Program-made: the position numbers and the translations under genes
Assembly: GCF_004001065.1 (NCBI RefSeq)
Contig: NZ_BIML01000008.1
Coordinates: 62,001 to 126,000 of the forward strand
Direction: 5' to 3'
From: Paenibacillus xylaniclasticus
GTDB taxonomy: Bacteria; Bacillota; Bacilli; Paenibacillales; Paenibacillaceae
Length of the DNA: 64,000 nt
Notes under the pieces: generated by a model
The model's input: only the letters and a program-made list of their open reading frames with translations
The model's database searches: none
What the model was told of the DNA's origin: nothing
Shown here: in pieces, positions 62,323 through 64,000 of the stretch
How positions within the stretch are numbered: position 1 is the first letter of the stretch
How the letters are laid out: the number at the start of each line of letters is the position of its first letter

Positions 62323-64000
62323 ATGGCTAAAAATAAAATAATCGTCGTTGGCGGCGGCCTCGCTGGCTTGATGGCGACGATTAAAGCAGCGGAGGCCGGC
62401 GTTCACGTCGACCTGTTCTCGCTCGTGCCTGTAAAGCGTTCCCACTCCGTATGTGCGCAAGGCGGCATTAACGGTGCGGTTAATACAAAGGGCGAAGGCG
62501 ACTCCCCATGGGAGCACTTCGATGATACGGTATATGGCGGCGACTTCCTCGCGAACCAGCCGCCTGTTAAAGCGATGTGCGACGCAGCGCCAGGCATCAT
62601 TCACTTGATGGACCGGATGGGCGTTATGTTCAGCCGTACGCCGGAAGGCTTGCTCGACTTCCGCCGCTTTGGCGGCACGCAATACCATCGTACTGCATTC
62701 GCAGGGGCGACGACGGGCCAACAATTGCTTTATGCGCTGGATGAGCAAGTTCGCCGCTGGGAAACAGCGGGCCTTGTTACGAAGTACGAGCATTGGGAAT
62801 TCCTCGGCGCAGTACTTGACGACGATGGACACTGCCGCGGTATCGCTGCGCAGAGCCTGCGTTCGATGGAAATTCAGACGATGCGCGCGGACGCTGTCAT
62901 TCTTGCGACGGGCGGCCCTGGCATCATCTTCGGTAAAACGACGAACTCGGTCATTAATACGGGTACGGCAGCAAGTGCTGTATACCAACAAGGCGTTCAC
63001 TATGCGAACGGCGAGATGATCCAAATTCACCCTACAGCTATTCCAGGCGACGATAAGAACCGCCTGATGTCGGAATCTGCGCGCGGTGAAGGCGGACGGA
63101 TCTGGACCTATAAAGATGGTAAGCCGTGGTATTTCCTTGAAGAGAAATATCCAGCGTACGGCAACCTTGTTCCACGTGATATCGCGACTCGCGAAATTTT
63201 CAGCGTCTGCGTCGACCAGAAGCTCGGCATTAATGGCGAGAACATGGTATACCTCGACCTGTCGCACAAAGATCCGAAGGAGCTGGACGTTAAGCTCGGC
63301 GGTATTATTGAAATTTACGAGAAGTTTGTTGGGGATGACCCGCGTAAGCTTCCGATGAAAATTTTCCCTGCGGTGCACTACTCGATGGGCGGCATGTGGG
63401 TTGACTACAACCAAATGACGAACATTCCGGGCTTGTTCGCTTGCGGCGAATGTGAATACCAATATCATGGTGCGAACCGTCTCGGCGCGAACTCGCTCCT
63501 GTCCGCTATCTATGGCGGTATGGTGACGGGTCCGAAAGCAGTTGAGTATATCAAAGGTCTGAAGAAATCGGCAGAAGATATTGCTTCGTCCGTATTCGAC
63601 CGCGAGGTCAAACGTCATACGGAGAAATACGAAAGCATTCTGAAGCTGGACGGCACAGAGAATGCTTACAGCCTTCATAAAGAGCTCGGCGAATGGATGA
63701 CGAACAACATGACCGTCGTTCGTTATAATGACCGTTTGCAGCAGACGATTGACAAAATCAAAGAGCTGAAGCAACGCTATAACAACATCAACATTAACGA
63801 TACAGCGAGTTGGAACAATGCAGGTGTTGCGTTCACGCGCCAATTGTGGAATATGTTCGAGCTCGCGGAAGCGATGACGCTTGGAGCGCTGCTGCGTAAC
63901 GAGAGCCGCGGCGCGCACTACAAGCCAGAATTCCCGAACCGTAACGACGAAGATTTCTTGAAAACGACGATTGCGAAATGGACAAAGGATGGTCCGCAAA
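62323..64000 (+). CDS. sdhA: Succinate dehydrogenase flavoprotein subunit, partial (runs off the window)
   Basis: Translated from ATG 62323 (AAAGGAGAG upstream), the frame is open for 559 codons to the end of the window. It has the FAD motif VVGGGLAGL (about residues 8-16), the covalent-flavin His in RSHSVCAQGGINGA, TGGPGIIFGK, the active-site Arg in SARGEGGRIW and HYSMGGMWVDYNQMTNIPGLFACGE. The enzyme oxidises succinate to fumarate. sdhB should follow outside the window. No frameshift was seen. Confidence 0.96.
   Translation, partial: MAKNKIIVVGGGLAGLMATIKAAEAGVHVDLFSLVPVKRSHSVCAQGGINGAVNTKGEGDSPWEHFDDTVYGGDFLANQPPVKAMCDAAPGIIHLMDRMGVMFSRTPEGLLDFRRFGGTQYHRTAFAGATTGQQLLYALDEQVRRWETAGLVTKYEHWEFLGAVLDDDGHCRGIAAQSLRSMEIQTMRADAVILATGGPGIIFGKTTNSVINTGTAASAVYQQGVHYANGEMIQIHPTAIPGDDKNRLMSESARGEGGRIWTYKDGKPWYFLEEKYPAYGNLVPRDIATREIFSVCVDQKLGINGENMVYLDLSHKDPKELDVKLGGIIEIYEKFVGDDPRKLPMKIFPAVHYSMGGMWVDYNQMTNIPGLFACGECEYQYHGANRLGANSLLSAIYGGMVTGPKAVEYIKGLKKSAEDIASSVFDREVKRHTEKYESILKLDGTENAYSLHKELGEWMTNNMTVVRYNDRLQQTIDKIKELKQRYNNININDTASWNNAGVAFTRQLWNMFELAEAMTLGALLRNESRGAHYKPEFPNRNDEDFLKTTIAKWTKDGPQ

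Noticed and set aside
61708-63999. A 763-codon open frame antisense to sdhC and sdhA
   Set aside because: It has no ribosome site or domain and mirrors the codon bias of sdhA, which has all the expected motifs on the plus strand. Long antisense frames are common opposite GC-biased genes.

Overview
The window reads as a chromosomal segment of an endospore-forming Firmicute of the Paenibacillaceae type (Paenibacillus/Cohnella-like). The grounds are strong Shine-Dalgarno sites, frequent TTG and GTG starts, moderate GC, a dense set of sporulation genes (alpha/beta SASP, gerQ-cwlJ, YjcZ-type peptide, sda, YheC/D-like ATP-grasp, yqzM), a GH11-CBM36 xylanase and a futalosine-pathway menaquinone enzyme (mqnE). 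No rRNA, tRNA, insertion sequence or CRISPR array was seen.

Layout. 0-7 kb: SASP, a YfhP-like membrane hydrolase, gerQ-cwlJ, heme O synthase ctaB with a Sco1-type copper chaperone, a Toprim protein, a tiny YjcZ-type peptide and an MFS permease. 7-20 kb: envelope genes (CvpA-like/transglutaminase fusion, class B PBP, MurJ/SpoVB-type flippase, copper-amine-oxidase-domain lipoprotein), a HAD phosphatase, a ThuA-like protein, thioredoxin, heme A synthase ctaA, a HEPN protein and an SDR. 20-24 kb: a redox block (yutI, yuzB, yutJ, mqnE, yutM-like). 24.2-30.7 kb: an accessory, visibly AT-richer stretch with an atypical response regulator, a secreted 172-aa protein, a lipoprotein, an ABC ATPase, a MacB/FtsX-type permease, an orphan solute-binding lipoprotein and a frameshifted small gene. 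31-38 kb: dGTPase, xylanase, lipoprotein, SEC-C protein, FAD monooxygenase, ATP-grasp protein and sda. 38-47 kb: yumC, type II NADH dehydrogenase, a chemoreceptor, coproheme decarboxylase, yuiB, dnaB and dnaI. 47-64 kb: a DUF4309 lipoprotein, 51-bp tandem repeats, a sulfate importer without its ATPase, ThpR, YqzM, UvrC, a CPBP protease, KtrB under a c-di-AMP riboswitch, an ArsB/NhaD permease, a LysR regulator and sdhC-sdhA (sdhA runs off the end).

Functional themes are aerobic respiration (ctaA, ctaB, Sco, NDH-2, menaquinone, HemQ, Sdh), cell envelope and sporulation, and replication control (dnaB/dnaI, and sda behind a DnaA-box cluster). The best regulatory sites are a Rex-like operator before ndh, the DnaA-box cluster with a palindrome before sda, the c-di-AMP riboswitch before ktrB, and the repeat array plus dyad before the sulfate operon. 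The best candidate for an undescribed system is the 24.2-28.7 kb secreted-protein/lipoprotein/ABC module, which also shows apparent non-ATG (ATC, ATA) starts and a G10 tract.
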